DNA of 64,000 nt from UBA7672 sp963718145 (GTDB taxonomy: Bacteria; Pseudomonadota; Alphaproteobacteria; Caulobacterales; Hyphomonadaceae), in NCBI GenBank assembly GCA_963718145.1, contig CAVQYJ010000008.1, positions 1-64,000 on the forward strand. The letters are read 5' to 3'. The notes beneath the pieces are model-generated. The model ran no database searches and was not told the origin of the DNA. It was given only the letters and a program-made list of their open reading frames with translations. Made by a program: the position numbers and the translations under genes. Shown here one piece after another: positions 10,262 to 17,988 of this stretch (position 1 is the first letter of the stretch; every line of letters starts with the position of its first letter).

Positions 10262-11284
10262 ATGTCGCGATTCCTGTTTGTGGCGGCGATGGCGATCGTG
10301 CTCGCGACGCCCGCGTTTGCGCAAAGCATACCGATGGCCAGTCCGCCGCGCACCAGCGACGGGCGGCCGGACCTGCAGGGGTTCTGGAGCAACCAGTCGG
10401 TGACGACGCTGCAGCGGCCGGCAAACATTCCCAAGCTGGTGCTGACGCCCGAGGAGGCGGCGGAGTTCGAGAAGAAGTTCTCGTGGAACGTCAACGAGGC
10501 GAGCCAGCGGGGGCTCGTCGATGTCAACAAGCCGCCGCCGAGCGGGGCTGGTTCGGACTTCGCGACGACGGGATATAACGCCTTCTGGCTCGACCATGGC
10601 CGGCGCTACGCGACGGTGAAGGGCGAGATCCGGTCGAGCTGGCTGACCGATCCGCTGAACGGACGTTTGCCGGCGAAACCGAACGCGGCGCGCACGCAGA
10701 ACGCAGGAGGCTATGGCACGTTTGACGGGCCAGAGACGCGACCGCTGGCGGAGCGGTGCATCATCTCGTTCTCGCGCTCGGCAGGGCCGGTGATGCAGAA
10801 CTCGCTCTACAACAACACCTACCAGATCGTGCAGGCGCCCGGCCACGTCATGATCAACGTGGAGATGAACCACGACGCGCGGATCATCCCGATCGTGAAG
10901 GACAGGGCGTCGGCGAAGCACATGACTGGCGCGATCCAGCCCTGGTTCGGGGATTCGGTCGGTTGGTATGAAGGCGACACGCTGGTGGTCGAGACGACCA
11001 ATGTGAACCCGCGGCAGCGGGCGCAGATGTCGCCGACCGGCGTTCTGACTGAGCGCTTCACGCGCTGGAGCGACACCGACATCCTCTACGAGTTCAGCGT
11101 CGACGACCCCGAATTCTATACCGCGACGTGGAAAGGGGAGATGGTGCTGCACCGCTCGAAGGAGCCGCTCTACGAATACGCCTGCCACGAAGGCAACTAC
11201 GCGCTGCACGGCATTCTTGCCGGCGCGCGCGTGCAGGAAGCGGGCGGCAAGACAGTCGCAAGGAATGCGGAGGTGGAGCGGTAG
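10262..11284 (+). CDS. Conserved secreted protein of unknown function
   Basis: A 340-residue protein with a signal peptide (about residues 1-21, AFA-QS). The mature start reads PRTSDGRPDLQGFWSN, a block I associate with a family of uncharacterised exported proteins common near dehydrogenase and esterase genes. No catalytic motif is recognised. The rest is rich in Trp, Asn and Tyr, consistent with a beta-rich periplasmic domain. ATG 10262 is chosen because it directly begins the signal peptide and follows GAGGAGAGG. Its neighbour, read divergently, is the PQQ dehydrogenase, so a shared role in oxidising external compounds is possible but unproven. Confidence 0.75.
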   Translation: MSRFLFVAAMAIVLATPAFAQSIPMASPPRTSDGRPDLQGFWSNQSVTTLQRPANIPKLVLTPEEAAEFEKKFSWNVNEASQRGLVDVNKPPPSGAGSDFATTGYNAFWLDHGRRYATVKGEIRSSWLTDPLNGRLPAKPNAARTQNAGGYGTFDGPETRPLAERCIISFSRSAGPVMQNSLYNNTYQIVQAPGHVMINVEMNHDARIIPIVKDRASAKHMTGAIQPWFGDSVGWYEGDTLVVETTNVNPRQRAQMSPTGVLTERFTRWSDTDILYEFSVDDPEFYTATWKGEMVLHRSKEPLYEYACHEGNYALHGILAGARVQEAGGKTVARNAEVER

Positions 11285-11338
11285 CGTGCATCTGCAGGCT
11301 GGCTTGGATATTGGACCAGTCGACGGTATTGTCGGCGC

Positions 11339-11593
11339 ATGACAAAGGTGATCCTGAACCCGCATTTCGACGAATACGTCCGCGAAGCCGTAGAAAGCGG
11401 GCGGTATTCCGACGTGAGTGACGTGGTCCGCGATGCGCTTCGGCTTCACGAGCAGCGCGAAAACGTGCGGGCTGCGGCTGTTGCAGCGCTCAAGGCGCAA
11501 ACACAGATCGGCATCGAGGATATTGAAGCCGGGCGCGCGCACGCTGTCCGCGATCTCGAACACTTCAAAGCGTTGACCGAGCCCGGCGCGTGA
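11339..11593 (+). CDS. parD: ParD-family antitoxin
   Basis: An 84-residue type II antitoxin. The N-terminal ribbon-helix-helix is recognisable (LNPHFDEYVREAVESGRYSDVSDVVRDALRL split across residues 5-35), followed by a helical toxin-binding tail. Its stop TGA overlaps the GTG start of the next reading frame (GTGA), the usual arrangement for a co-translated ParDE pair. The toxin is interrupted (next entry), so this antitoxin may now have no active partner here. Confidence 0.85.
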   Translation: MTKVILNPHFDEYVREAVESGRYSDVSDVVRDALRLHEQRENVRAAAVAALKAQTQIGIEDIEAGRAHAVRDLEHFKALTEPGA

Positions 11594-11895
11594 GTGGGGC
11601 GGGCTTCGAGCTTTCGGAATCGGCCCGCCGCGACATAGCTGAGATACGCACCTACACTCGCGCCAGCTGAGGCAAGGCGAAGGAAGATGCGTATCTCGGA
11701 GAGCTGTTCGGCCGGCTGCAACGGATTGCGGAACGCCCCAGGCTGGGAAGGGCGCGGCCGGAGTTCGGCGAAAATGTTCGATCGATGACGAGCGACAGCC
11801 ATCTCATTCTCTATCGGCCGAAGCCCGAGAGCTGCGTGTCAATCCTTCGCATCATCCATCATAGGCAGGATCTGCCGGACGATCTTGGGGAATAG
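11590..11895 (+). pseudogene. parE: ParE-family toxin with internal stop
   Basis: Reading from GTG 11590 gives a ParE-like toxin of 101 residues: FELSESARRDIAEIRTY at the start, and SHLILYRP followed by ILRIIHHRQD near the end, all typical of the RelE/ParE fold. At codon 27 (11668-11670) a TGA stands exactly where the family has tryptophan (YTRAS-W-GKAKEDAYL). A single TGG-to-TGA change therefore cuts the protein to 26 residues. The frame beyond is otherwise clean, so this is a recent inactivation or a base-call error. No good internal restart restores the N-terminal helices. Confidence 0.8.
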
Positions 11896-11898
11896 GCG

Positions 11899-12843
11899 TC
11901 AATTGCCACTCTGCCGCTTGATGAAGGCTGCGATGGTCTTGATCAGGTCGGTCGTCGCTTCGCTGGCGCGGTGGCCGAACGCATGGGGCTGGCCGGGGTA
12001 GAAGGCGTAGTCGAGCTTGCCGCCGCGGGCCTGCCAAGCGTGGAGCAGGTCAAACGTCATGTCCTGCGGGATGTTGGAGTCGTTTCCAGGCTGCACGACG
12101 AGGATGGGCGGAAGAGACTTTGCCTCGCCAGAGGTGACGAGGCGGGGGATGGAGGCGTCCCACATCGCCGCCTCGTCCTTGAAGTACGCGATGGAGCCAT
12201 TCATCAGCGCTTCGATCCTGGCGCGCTGGGCGTAGCGGTAGCGGGCGGCAGGATCGCTGACCGGCCACATGGCGACAACGTAGCTGACTGCTGCTGAAAG
12301 ATCATCACGCAGAACGAATCCGCCCTTGCCGTCCGAGATCGGCGTACCCTTGTGCTGGGGCGCGTCGGGCCGGAGGGCTTCGAGCAATGCCAGATGCCCG
12401 CCAGAAGAAGAGCCGATGAGGCCGATGCGCGTTGCGTCTGCATTGAGCGCCTTGGCGTTGAGGCGGACATAGCGCACGGCGGCCGCGACATCGGCGCTGC
12501 CGGCCGGGTGCTGGAATTTGGGCGCCTGGCGGAAATCAACCGACACGACGAGGAGGCCGGACTTGGCCAGTTCGATGCAGTAAAGCCTGTCGCTCTCATG
12601 GCTGCCGGAGCTCCATGCGCCGCCGTGCACGTCGACAAGCACGGGCAGGGGCGCTGCGGATTTGGGCCTGTAGATCGTGGCGGCGAGGTCGAGGCCATCG
12701 GGCTTTGCCCAGACGAGACTGATCTCTTCGATCGCGACTTCGGTTCCTATTGCGGCGGCGGTGGCGCCGCCCTGTTGGGCAAGTGCGGGCGCAGCGCAGC
12801 CGGCAAGTGCGACGAGGCCGAGCGCAATGACGATGGATTTCAT
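11899..12843 (-). CDS. Exported alpha/beta hydrolase (esterase/lipase-like)
   Basis: A 314-residue serine hydrolase. The start at 12843 (MKSIVIALGL) gives a signal sequence; LVALAGC could be a lipobox, or ALA-Q a signal peptidase I site, so anchoring is undecided. Catalytic landmarks are oxyanion motif HGGAW, nucleophile elbow GSSSGG, acid region PGNDSNIP and histidine in QPHAFGH. Order and spacing fit the hormone-sensitive lipase / BD-FAE-like group acting on small esters. It ends four bases after the ParE frame, convergent with it. A TetR regulator lies upstream on the same strand but is probably transcribed separately. Confidence 0.85.
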   Translation of the reverse strand: MKSIVIALGLVALAGCAAPALAQQGGATAAAIGTEVAIEEISLVWAKPDGLDLAATIYRPKSAAPLPVLVDVHGGAWSSGSHESDRLYCIELAKSGLLVVSVDFRQAPKFQHPAGSADVAAAVRYVRLNAKALNADATRIGLIGSSSGGHLALLEALRPDAPQHKGTPISDGKGGFVLRDDLSAAVSYVVAMWPVSDPAARYRYAQRARIEALMNGSIAYFKDEAAMWDASIPRLVTSGEAKSLPPILVVQPGNDSNIPQDMTFDLLHAWQARGGKLDYAFYPGQPHAFGHRASEATTDLIKTIAAFIKRQSGN

Positions 12844-12921
12844 GCTGCTGTCCTCGATGTCTGCTTCACTGCCAGAGACGCGCGGCAAGGATGGCACGCA
12901 TCCGGCGCACGAGCAAAGCCG

Positions 12922-13554
12922 TCAGGTCTTGTGCGGCGTGGCGTAGGCGTCCGCCAGCATGGCATCGAGTGTCGCCATCACGCGCGCCCAGTCGGCGTCG
13001 GTCTTCAGCGGCAGGCCGGAGAAGTTGCCCATCGCGGCGCCGCGCAGGACCAGGTAGTGCAGGGCCGCAAGGACGATGGCGTTGATAGCGGGCGCATCTG
13101 CGCCAGGCGGCGGCGTGGCGGCGCCACGGATGCGCTGCATCATGCCGAACATGGCTTTCGATCGTGCGGCCTCGATCCGGGTCAGCGCTTCGGAAGGGCC
13201 GGCGAGTTCCCAGGCGAGCAGCTTCTGCAGCACGGGATCGGCGCGGAGATTTCCGGCGTAGGCGGTGAAGGCCGCGCGCATGCGCTCGGCATATTCGCCC
13301 CTCGCCGGCGGCTGCATGTCGCCGATCCAGACGCCGGTGGCGGCGCCCAGCGCCTCAAGCAGGCCATCGAGGCCGCCGAAATAGCGATAGATGAGTTTCT
13401 TGTCCGCGCCAGCCTCGGCCGCGATGGCGTTGATCCCGAGCGCGCTTGCGCCGTTGCGGGCTATGACCCGGGCTGCCGCCTCTATGAAGCGCCTTTCGGT
13501 CGCTTCCCGGTCGCGGGAGGAGGCGGGTTCGGTCGGCTTTTTGGCTTTGGACAA
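12922..13554 (-). CDS. TetR-family transcriptional regulator
   Basis: A DNA-binding repressor of about 210 residues. The N-terminal helix-turn-helix is clear (RFIEAAARVIARNG, INAIAAEAGADKKLIYRYFG), with a helical ligand-binding C-terminal domain. No ATG fits; TTG at 13554 (LSKAKKP) gives the standard length, while longer starts would run through the operator region. It is divergent from the DUF4386 membrane gene at 13670. The space between them holds a perfect 14-bp inverted repeat (13630-13663) that is its likely operator. The ligand is unknown. Confidence 0.85.
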   Translation of the reverse strand: MSKAKKPTEPASSRDREATERRFIEAAARVIARNGASALGINAIAAEAGADKKLIYRYFGGLDGLLEALGAATGVWIGDMQPPARGEYAERMRAAFTAYAGNLRADPVLQKLLAWELAGPSEALTRIEAARSKAMFGMMQRIRGAATPPPGADAPAINAIVLAALHYLVLRGAAMGNFSGLPLKTDADWARVMATLDAMLADAYATPHKT

Positions 13555-13613
13555 TGGGTTTCCTCGGTTCGCGACGGGCACACTAAATAAGTCACCGAGC
13601 GGAGACAAATCAC

Positions 13614-13641
13614 TTGACGGATGGTCTCGCTCCTGTATGTC
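13614..13641 (+). promoter_or_regulatory. Candidate promoter of the DUF4386 gene
   Basis: TTGACG at 13614-13619 and TATGTC at 13636-13641, separated by 16 bases. The -10 element falls inside the left arm of the inverted repeat described next, as expected for a repressed promoter. Confidence 0.45.
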
Positions 13642-13663
13642 ACTATCTGGTGACATACAGGAG
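13630..13663. promoter_or_regulatory. Perfect inverted repeat, likely TetR operator
   Basis: Arms CTCCTGTATGTCAC (13630-13643) and GTGACATACAGGAG (13650-13663) match perfectly around TATCTG. It lies between the divergent TetR and DUF4386 genes. The right arm contains the ribosome site AGGAG of the DUF4386 gene, so a bound repressor would cover the promoter, and the hairpin in RNA could also hide the ribosome site. Confidence 0.8.
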
Positions 13664-13669
13664 GTAGGC

Positions 13670-14425
13670 ATGAAGATCGTTCCTGACAACCGCAGCAAAT
13701 GGATCGGCGCCGGACTGGCGCTTTCGGCCGTGGCCGTGGTTTCCAACGCGCCCTATTCGGCCCTCATCGCGCTGTTCGACTATGACGACGTGCTGCGCCG
13801 GCCGGCTGGGGAGGTGCTGACGACGTTCCACGCTGCGGGTGCGCCTCTGGTGTTCGCCTGGTGGGCGTTCGCGGTGTGCGCTGTGGGGTTCGCCCTGGCG
13901 GCGGCGATGGTGGGGGAGGCGCTGAAGGGCGAGACGCAGGGCAGGCTGTCGGGCGCGTTCACGATGTTCGGCGTGGTGTCGGGCGTGGTGCAGGCGATCG
14001 CGCTGTTCCGCTGGACGTTCGCGATTCCGCCGCTCGCTGCGAGCTATGTCGCGGCGCAGGAGGGGTCGGTGGAGCGTGTGGCGATGGAGACGGTGTATGC
14101 GACGCTGAATGCGTTCGCGGGCGTCGCGGTGGGCGAGCATCTGGGGCAGATCCTGCTGATGGTGTGGACGCTGGGCGTGGGGCTGGCGGTGATGCGGCTG
14201 GGCGGCGCCATGCGTTGGATCGGGATGGCGGGCTTGGCGACGCTGCCGTTCTGGGTGGTGGGGCAGACGGAGCTGCTGGCGACGGCGATTCCCGAGCTGC
14301 CCGTGGTCGAGACGATCCCGTATGCCTACATGGCGTGGGAAGCGTGGCTGCTGGTGGTGGGCGTCGCGATGATCGTGCGCGCGGTGCGGAAGAATGCGCC
14401 GACGAGCGCGGTCGCCTATGCCTGA
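13670..14425 (+). CDS. DUF4386-type integral membrane protein
   Basis: A 251-residue polytopic protein with about six hydrophobic helices (for instance residues 12-30, 58-82, 96-120, 155-175, 185-205, 220-238). Length and layout fit the DUF4386 family, which has no known function. ATG 13670 is preceded by AGGAGG. Expression is probably governed by the divergent TetR regulator through the overlapping operator. A perfect hairpin 25 bases after the stop could end the transcript. Confidence 0.8.
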   Translation: MKIVPDNRSKWIGAGLALSAVAVVSNAPYSALIALFDYDDVLRRPAGEVLTTFHAAGAPLVFAWWAFAVCAVGFALAAAMVGEALKGETQGRLSGAFTMFGVVSGVVQAIALFRWTFAIPPLAASYVAAQEGSVERVAMETVYATLNAFAGVAVGEHLGQILLMVWTLGVGLAVMRLGGAMRWIGMAGLATLPFWVVGQTELLATAIPELPVVETIPYAYMAWEAWLLVVGVAMIVRAVRKNAPTSAVAYA

Positions 14426-14610
14426 GTCGTAGGCGGCGCAAGCGTGGTTGCGGACGGCTGTAGGGAGCCGTCCGCCGGGTGCGTTGCGGGGAAGAGGAGC
14501 GCGCGGCCGACGCAGTTGAGGACGGCGGTGCGCAGGGGAGGAAGGGAGGCGGCAAGGAGGGCGAGGCAGAACGCGAGCGCCATGCGTGTCGTCGTCGACG
14601 CTGTCGTCAT
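14416..14610 (-). CDS. Possible small membrane/secreted protein
   Basis: A 64-residue reading frame with an unusually strong ribosome site, AAGGAGG, five bases before the ATG. It has one hydrophobic segment (MALAFCLALLAASLPPL, about residues 10-26) and a Ser/Thr/Pro-rich tail. It is on the strand opposite the DUF4386 gene, whose last ten bases and terminator hairpin it overlaps. No homology is recognised; the start signal is the main argument. Confidence 0.45.
   Translation of the reverse strand: MTTASTTTRMALAFCLALLAASLPPLRTAVLNCVGRALLFPATHPADGSLQPSATTLAPPTTQA
14450..14475 (+). terminator. Hairpin after the DUF4386 gene
   Basis: Perfect arms GCGGACGGCT and AGCCGTCCGC with loop GTAGGG, starting 25 bases after the stop. 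No U-tract. It lies inside the opposing small frame at 14416-14610. Confidence 0.55.
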
Positions 14611-14711
14611 GACGCCCTCCTTGCCGGTTTCAAGCGATCTTGCGCCGCTTCGAAGGATTAGAGGGATGCGGGTGTGGATTTGGATGCAGCTGCCGGAAGT
14701 TTTTTTTGACT

Positions 14712-15809
14712 TCAGCTTCGCCACCTCAACGTGCGCGGTTCGATAGGGTTGGCGAAATCGCGGCTTTCGGAGCGGGAAGCCGCCCACTCCTTCTTGAGCG
14801 TGCGGTACCACTTGGCCTGCACGTCGATGTCGTCGATCCACATGCCGTCGCCCTTGTGGTACGCCATTCCCTCGTTCTGAATATCGACCATGTGGCCATC
14901 CTGCCCGAGGAATTTGCGCGCGGCGGGGATCAGGATGGGCAGAGCGAGATCGAGCAGCGGCGCGTTGTTCCAGAATGTGATCTGGGTGATGCGAGTCTTC
15001 CTGGGCTCGACGGGCGTTAGGCAGGTGAGGGTGAAGATGCGCGTCGTCTTCGCCTCGACGATTTCCCACCGGAAGCCGGGGATTTGGAAGACAATCTCCG
15101 TGGTGACATCCGATCCCATCAGCGCTCGGTAGGCGAGGGAATTCGAAGACGGCTGATGGCGAGCGAGGGCCCAGCCGCGCTCTGCCGGCACGAACGGCTT
15201 CTCTTTCAGCTTGAGCCCTGTCGAGGGTGGACGCCACCACCATTGGTTGTGCACGAACGGCACGTGGGCGGGGTCCATCAGGCCGACGACGGCGTCGTCC
15301 ATGTGGGCGTTGAAGGTCTGGTGGACGATGAATTTCGGTTTCTGGTCCTTGAGATCGAAGGCGGGCGCCGGCAAGGCTGGTGGATGGTCGCTGCGCGGAT
15401 TGTCGGCGACGTAGACGAAGATCATCCCGTTCGCCTCGTGCACCGGATAACGGCGCACGCGTACCTTATCGGTGCCGAAATCGTCGGGTTTCACCAGCGA
15501 GGGCATGTGTGCGCACTGGCCATCGGTGCGGAAACGCCAGCCATGATAGGGGCACTGGATGGTCGGCTTGCCGTCGGTATCGAGCTGCTGACCTTGCGAC
15601 AGCGGCACGAGGCGATGGGGGCATATGTCGCGCAACGCAAACGCTTCGCCCTTGCCCGTACGCGCCAACATGACCGGCTGGCCCAGGATGATGCGGCGGA
15701 ACTGCTCGCCCGGCGCGAGCGATTTCGACGCGCAGGCGAAATACCAGCTGTCGGTCAGCCAGCCTTCCGCCGTGACGCCGGCCGATTTGGTGAGGGTTCC
15801 GTCAGGCAT
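14712..15809 (-). CDS. Rieske non-haem iron oxygenase, alpha subunit type
   Basis: A 365-residue ring-hydroxylating-type oxygenase. The Rieske [2Fe-2S] domain is N-terminal: CPHRLVPL and, about 20 residues on, CPYHGWRF supply the Cys2His2 ligands. The catalytic iron motif is DPAHVPFVH near residue 190, with a further acidic ligand expected in the C-terminal third. The overall form resembles vanillate O-demethylase / phenoxybenzoate dioxygenase-like single-component alpha subunits. No reductase or ferredoxin gene lies beside it, so electrons must come from elsewhere. The substrate is unknown. It is divergent from the GFA-family gene at 15896 with an 86-base shared promoter region. Confidence 0.88.
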   Translation of the reverse strand: MPDGTLTKSAGVTAEGWLTDSWYFACASKSLAPGEQFRRIILGQPVMLARTGKGEAFALRDICPHRLVPLSQGQQLDTDGKPTIQCPYHGWRFRTDGQCAHMPSLVKPDDFGTDKVRVRRYPVHEANGMIFVYVADNPRSDHPPALPAPAFDLKDQKPKFIVHQTFNAHMDDAVVGLMDPAHVPFVHNQWWWRPPSTGLKLKEKPFVPAERGWALARHQPSSNSLAYRALMGSDVTTEIVFQIPGFRWEIVEAKTTRIFTLTCLTPVEPRKTRITQITFWNNAPLLDLALPILIPAARKFLGQDGHMVDIQNEGMAYHKGDGMWIDDIDVQAKWYRTLKKEWAASRSESRDFANPIEPRTLRWRS

Positions 15810-15895
15810 GGACTGTCAGTATCTCTCCCAGAAGTCTTTGATCGTACTGGACTATCCAATGTTTGCTGCATCTCGTCGAGACGGAGTCGAATGAC

Positions 15896-16432
15896 ATGGC
15901 TCAGCCCAAGAAGAAAACGGCAAGAGCGAAGCTGAAGGCGGCAGCAAGCATCAGGGGCTCATGTCTGTGCGGATCTGTCGAGATCGAGACCGACGTGCCG
16001 GTGTTCTGGGCCTGGCACGACCACACGGCGGCGAGCCGACAGGCGCACGGCGCCGTCTATGCGACTTATGTCGGCGCCTATCGCAGCAAGACCAGGGTGA
16101 CAAAGGGCGAGGAGGCGATCGCTCGGTTCGAGGAGACGACGGGAAATGTTCGTAGCTTCTGTTCGCGGTGCGGAAGTCCGGTGAGCTATGAGCGCAAGAG
16201 CTCGCCCAAATGGGTCAACGTGCCTCGCGCGTTGTTTGCGGGGCGGACGGGCCGGGAAACGAAGTACCATGTCGGCTACGAGCAGATGCAGGATTGGGCG
16301 TATCTCGGCGCGCCGGTGGGTCCGCTCAAGGGATATCCCGGCGTGATGGTGGAACGGGCGCGGACAAAGAAGCGCTCGGCTGCGGATGACAGCCTGTTCG
16401 ATCCCGGGATGTTTGGGCCTACAGATCCATAG
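15896..16432 (+). CDS. GFA/CENP-V-like protein lacking the central cysteine pair
   Basis: A 178-residue protein of the glutathione-dependent formaldehyde-activating (GFA) fold. The first zinc motif GSCLCGSVEIE and the last FCSRCGSPVSYE are present. The central CxxC block that normally follows the first strands is replaced by AWHDHTAASRQAHG, so zinc binding must differ from the canonical family. ATG 15896 (MAQPKKK) is favoured by a GGAG ribosome site; an in-frame ATG at 15863 is the alternative. The Lys-rich N-terminus and C-terminal extension are atypical. The function may be unrelated to formaldehyde. Confidence 0.75.
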   Translation: MAQPKKKTARAKLKAAASIRGSCLCGSVEIETDVPVFWAWHDHTAASRQAHGAVYATYVGAYRSKTRVTKGEEAIARFEETTGNVRSFCSRCGSPVSYERKSSPKWVNVPRALFAGRTGRETKYHVGYEQMQDWAYLGAPVGPLKGYPGVMVERARTKKRSAADDSLFDPGMFGPTDP

Positions 16433-16473
16433 GCGCACTGGGTTCCGATCGAGGACCCCCTATTCTCGATCGA

Positions 16474-16945
16474 TCAGTGCACCATGAACTGTACGGTGCG
16501 CACTTCAAGAACCGGGTCGTCGGGATTGTCAGAAGCGCGTTTCTCGAAACGGACGCGGCCATTGCCCGAGGCAAGCATCTCGAACCGCACGGCGTGAACC
16601 TTCGCGCCCGAGGCTGTGGTCTCGTCGCTAGAGTCGAGTGGACGGAAATAGTCGCCATCCGCATAGCCGTGTGCCGACCACACGCCGAGCACTGGTCTGT
16701 GGAAGGCGCACGGTCTCGATCGTCTTCGGCCGGGTGTGGAAGGTGTAGGCGTCGGGGGTGACGCCTGAGGCCGCATCGCCCGTCACCTGAGCCTGCATAA
16801 GCGCGGCGCCGGTTGGATCGGAACCTGTTGGCGGCGCCGCCATCTGCGCTGACTGCCGCGCGGAAGTGTCGGCAGCCGTTGTCATCGACACTGGGCTGCA
16901 CGCGGCAAAACCCAGTGCGGAGGCGGCGAGGGAGATCAGGCGCAC
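16474..16945 (-). CDS. Lipoprotein paralogue 1 (frame disrupted once)
   Basis: First of three tandem homologues. It starts with a lipoprotein signal (MRLISLAASALGFAACSP), then a low-complexity linker, then the shared block DAYTFHTRPKTIETVRLP. The frame shifts once near 16690-16710 (one extra base). The other frame then carries the remaining shared features: VWSAHGY, GRVRFEKRAS and the C-terminal VRTVQFMVH. Restored length is about 156 residues. The family has no name I recognise. The disruption could be a base error, as in many neighbours, or a true pseudogene. Confidence 0.65.
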
Positions 16946-16957
16946 GCTGGGTCTGCC

Positions 16958-17416
16958 CTAATGGATCATGAAGTTGATGGTGCGCGTCTCCGCGACTGGA
17001 GCGTCGGCGACGGCGCTGTCGCGGCGTTCGAACTTCACCGTGGCGTTGCCGGAGGCCTTGGGCGTCACGGTGACGACGTGGTGAACCTTGCCGTCGGGCA
17101 TCGGTTCGTCCTTTTGCTCGCCAACCACGACGAGAGCCGCGTCCGAGGCCGTCGCAGTCCAGGCGCCGCCAGCGGGAGCAGCAGGCAGGTGAACCTTTTC
17201 GACCTTCGCGGGGTAGGTGTGGAACGTGTAGCCCTCGGGAGTCTCGGCGGTGTTGGCGTCGTCGGCCGAGTCGGCCGACTTCATCGTGTCGTCCATGCTC
17301 GCCATGTCGTGCGCGGGCGAGGCGCCGGCCGCTGCGCCATCGGTAGCTGTCGGAGTAGAGGGGGTGCAGGCGGCGAGCGCCAGCACGGACGCGGTGGCAA
17401 GGATGATCAGGCGCAA
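16958..17416 (-). CDS. Lipoprotein paralogue 2, unknown function
   Basis: A 152-residue lipoprotein: signal with lipobox LAAC near residue 16, then an acidic Ala/Asp/Ser linker. The folded domain begins near residue 60 with EGYTFHTYPAKVEKVHLP and ends in TRTINFMIH. The same opening block and closing motif occur in its two neighbours. It lies 12 bases upstream of paralogue 1, so they are probably one transcript. Probably sits in the periplasm, anchored to a membrane. No enzyme motif is visible. Confidence 0.75.
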   Translation of the reverse strand: MRLIILATASVLALAACTPSTPTATDGAAAGASPAHDMASMDDTMKSADSADDANTAETPEGYTFHTYPAKVEKVHLPAAPAGGAWTATASDAALVVVGEQKDEPMPDGKVHHVVTVTPKASGNATVKFERRDSAVADAPVAETRTINFMIH

Positions 17417-17488
17417 GGCAATGGCTCCCGGAAGCAGGTTGAGATCGTGAGGATGATACAGCGCTGCGACAGGCGCCGATAGATGCGC

Positions 17489-17932
17489 CTAATGCACCAT
17501 GAAGTTGATCGTTCGGGTTCCTTCGACCTGGCCGTCTTCAAGGCGCTGGAATTCGATTGCGACATTCCCCGACTGGAGGGCCTCGAACTCCAGGACGAGG
17601 GCGGCCTTGCCCTCGGGCGTCGTCTCGCGGCGCTCGCCGAGCGGCTTCACGGTGGGTTCGCCGGTGGACGTTGCCTTCCAGGTATCCGTCCCCGGCGCCG
17701 GAAGGCGAACAACGTGTTTCGAGCCGGGCCGTGTGTGAAAGGTGAAGGCGTCGGCGGTGAACCCGCCAGGATCTTCGGCCGTCATGGCCATGTCGCCCGC
17801 ACTGGGCTCGGCAGGTGCGGCCGGCCCCGATGCGACGGGAGCAGGGGGCTCCGGCGCGACGGGCGCCGCAGCAGGCTCGCCGCATGCGGCGAGGACAAGA
17901 GCGGATGCTCCGGCAAGGATGAGGGATCTCAT
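17489..17932 (-). CDS. Lipoprotein paralogue 3, unknown function
   Basis: A 147-residue lipoprotein, start at 17932 chosen because it opens the signal peptide (MRSLILAGASALVLAAC) and has a GGAG ribosome site. A Pro/Ala-rich linker (about residues 20-45) leads to the shared domain: DAFTFHTRPGSKHVVRLP, a central beta-rich stretch, and the C-terminal TRTINFMVH. It is the first of the three tandem copies in transcription order and follows the unknown gene at 17989-18495 by 56 bases. Confidence 0.75.
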   Translation of the reverse strand: MRSLILAGASALVLAACGEPAAAPVAPEPPAPVASGPAAPAEPSAGDMAMTAEDPGGFTADAFTFHTRPGSKHVVRLPAPGTDTWKATSTGEPTVKPLGERRETTPEGKAALVLEFEALQSGNVAIEFQRLEDGQVEGTRTINFMVH

Positions 17933-17988
17933 GACAGTTTCTCCGGCAGGACCAGTTGGTCGCATCATCCGCGAGAGCGCGCGCGGGA

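Noticed and set aside
12352..13590. 412-codon plus-strand frame opposite the hydrolase and TetR genes
   Set aside because: Overlaps two well-supported genes and has no family motif.
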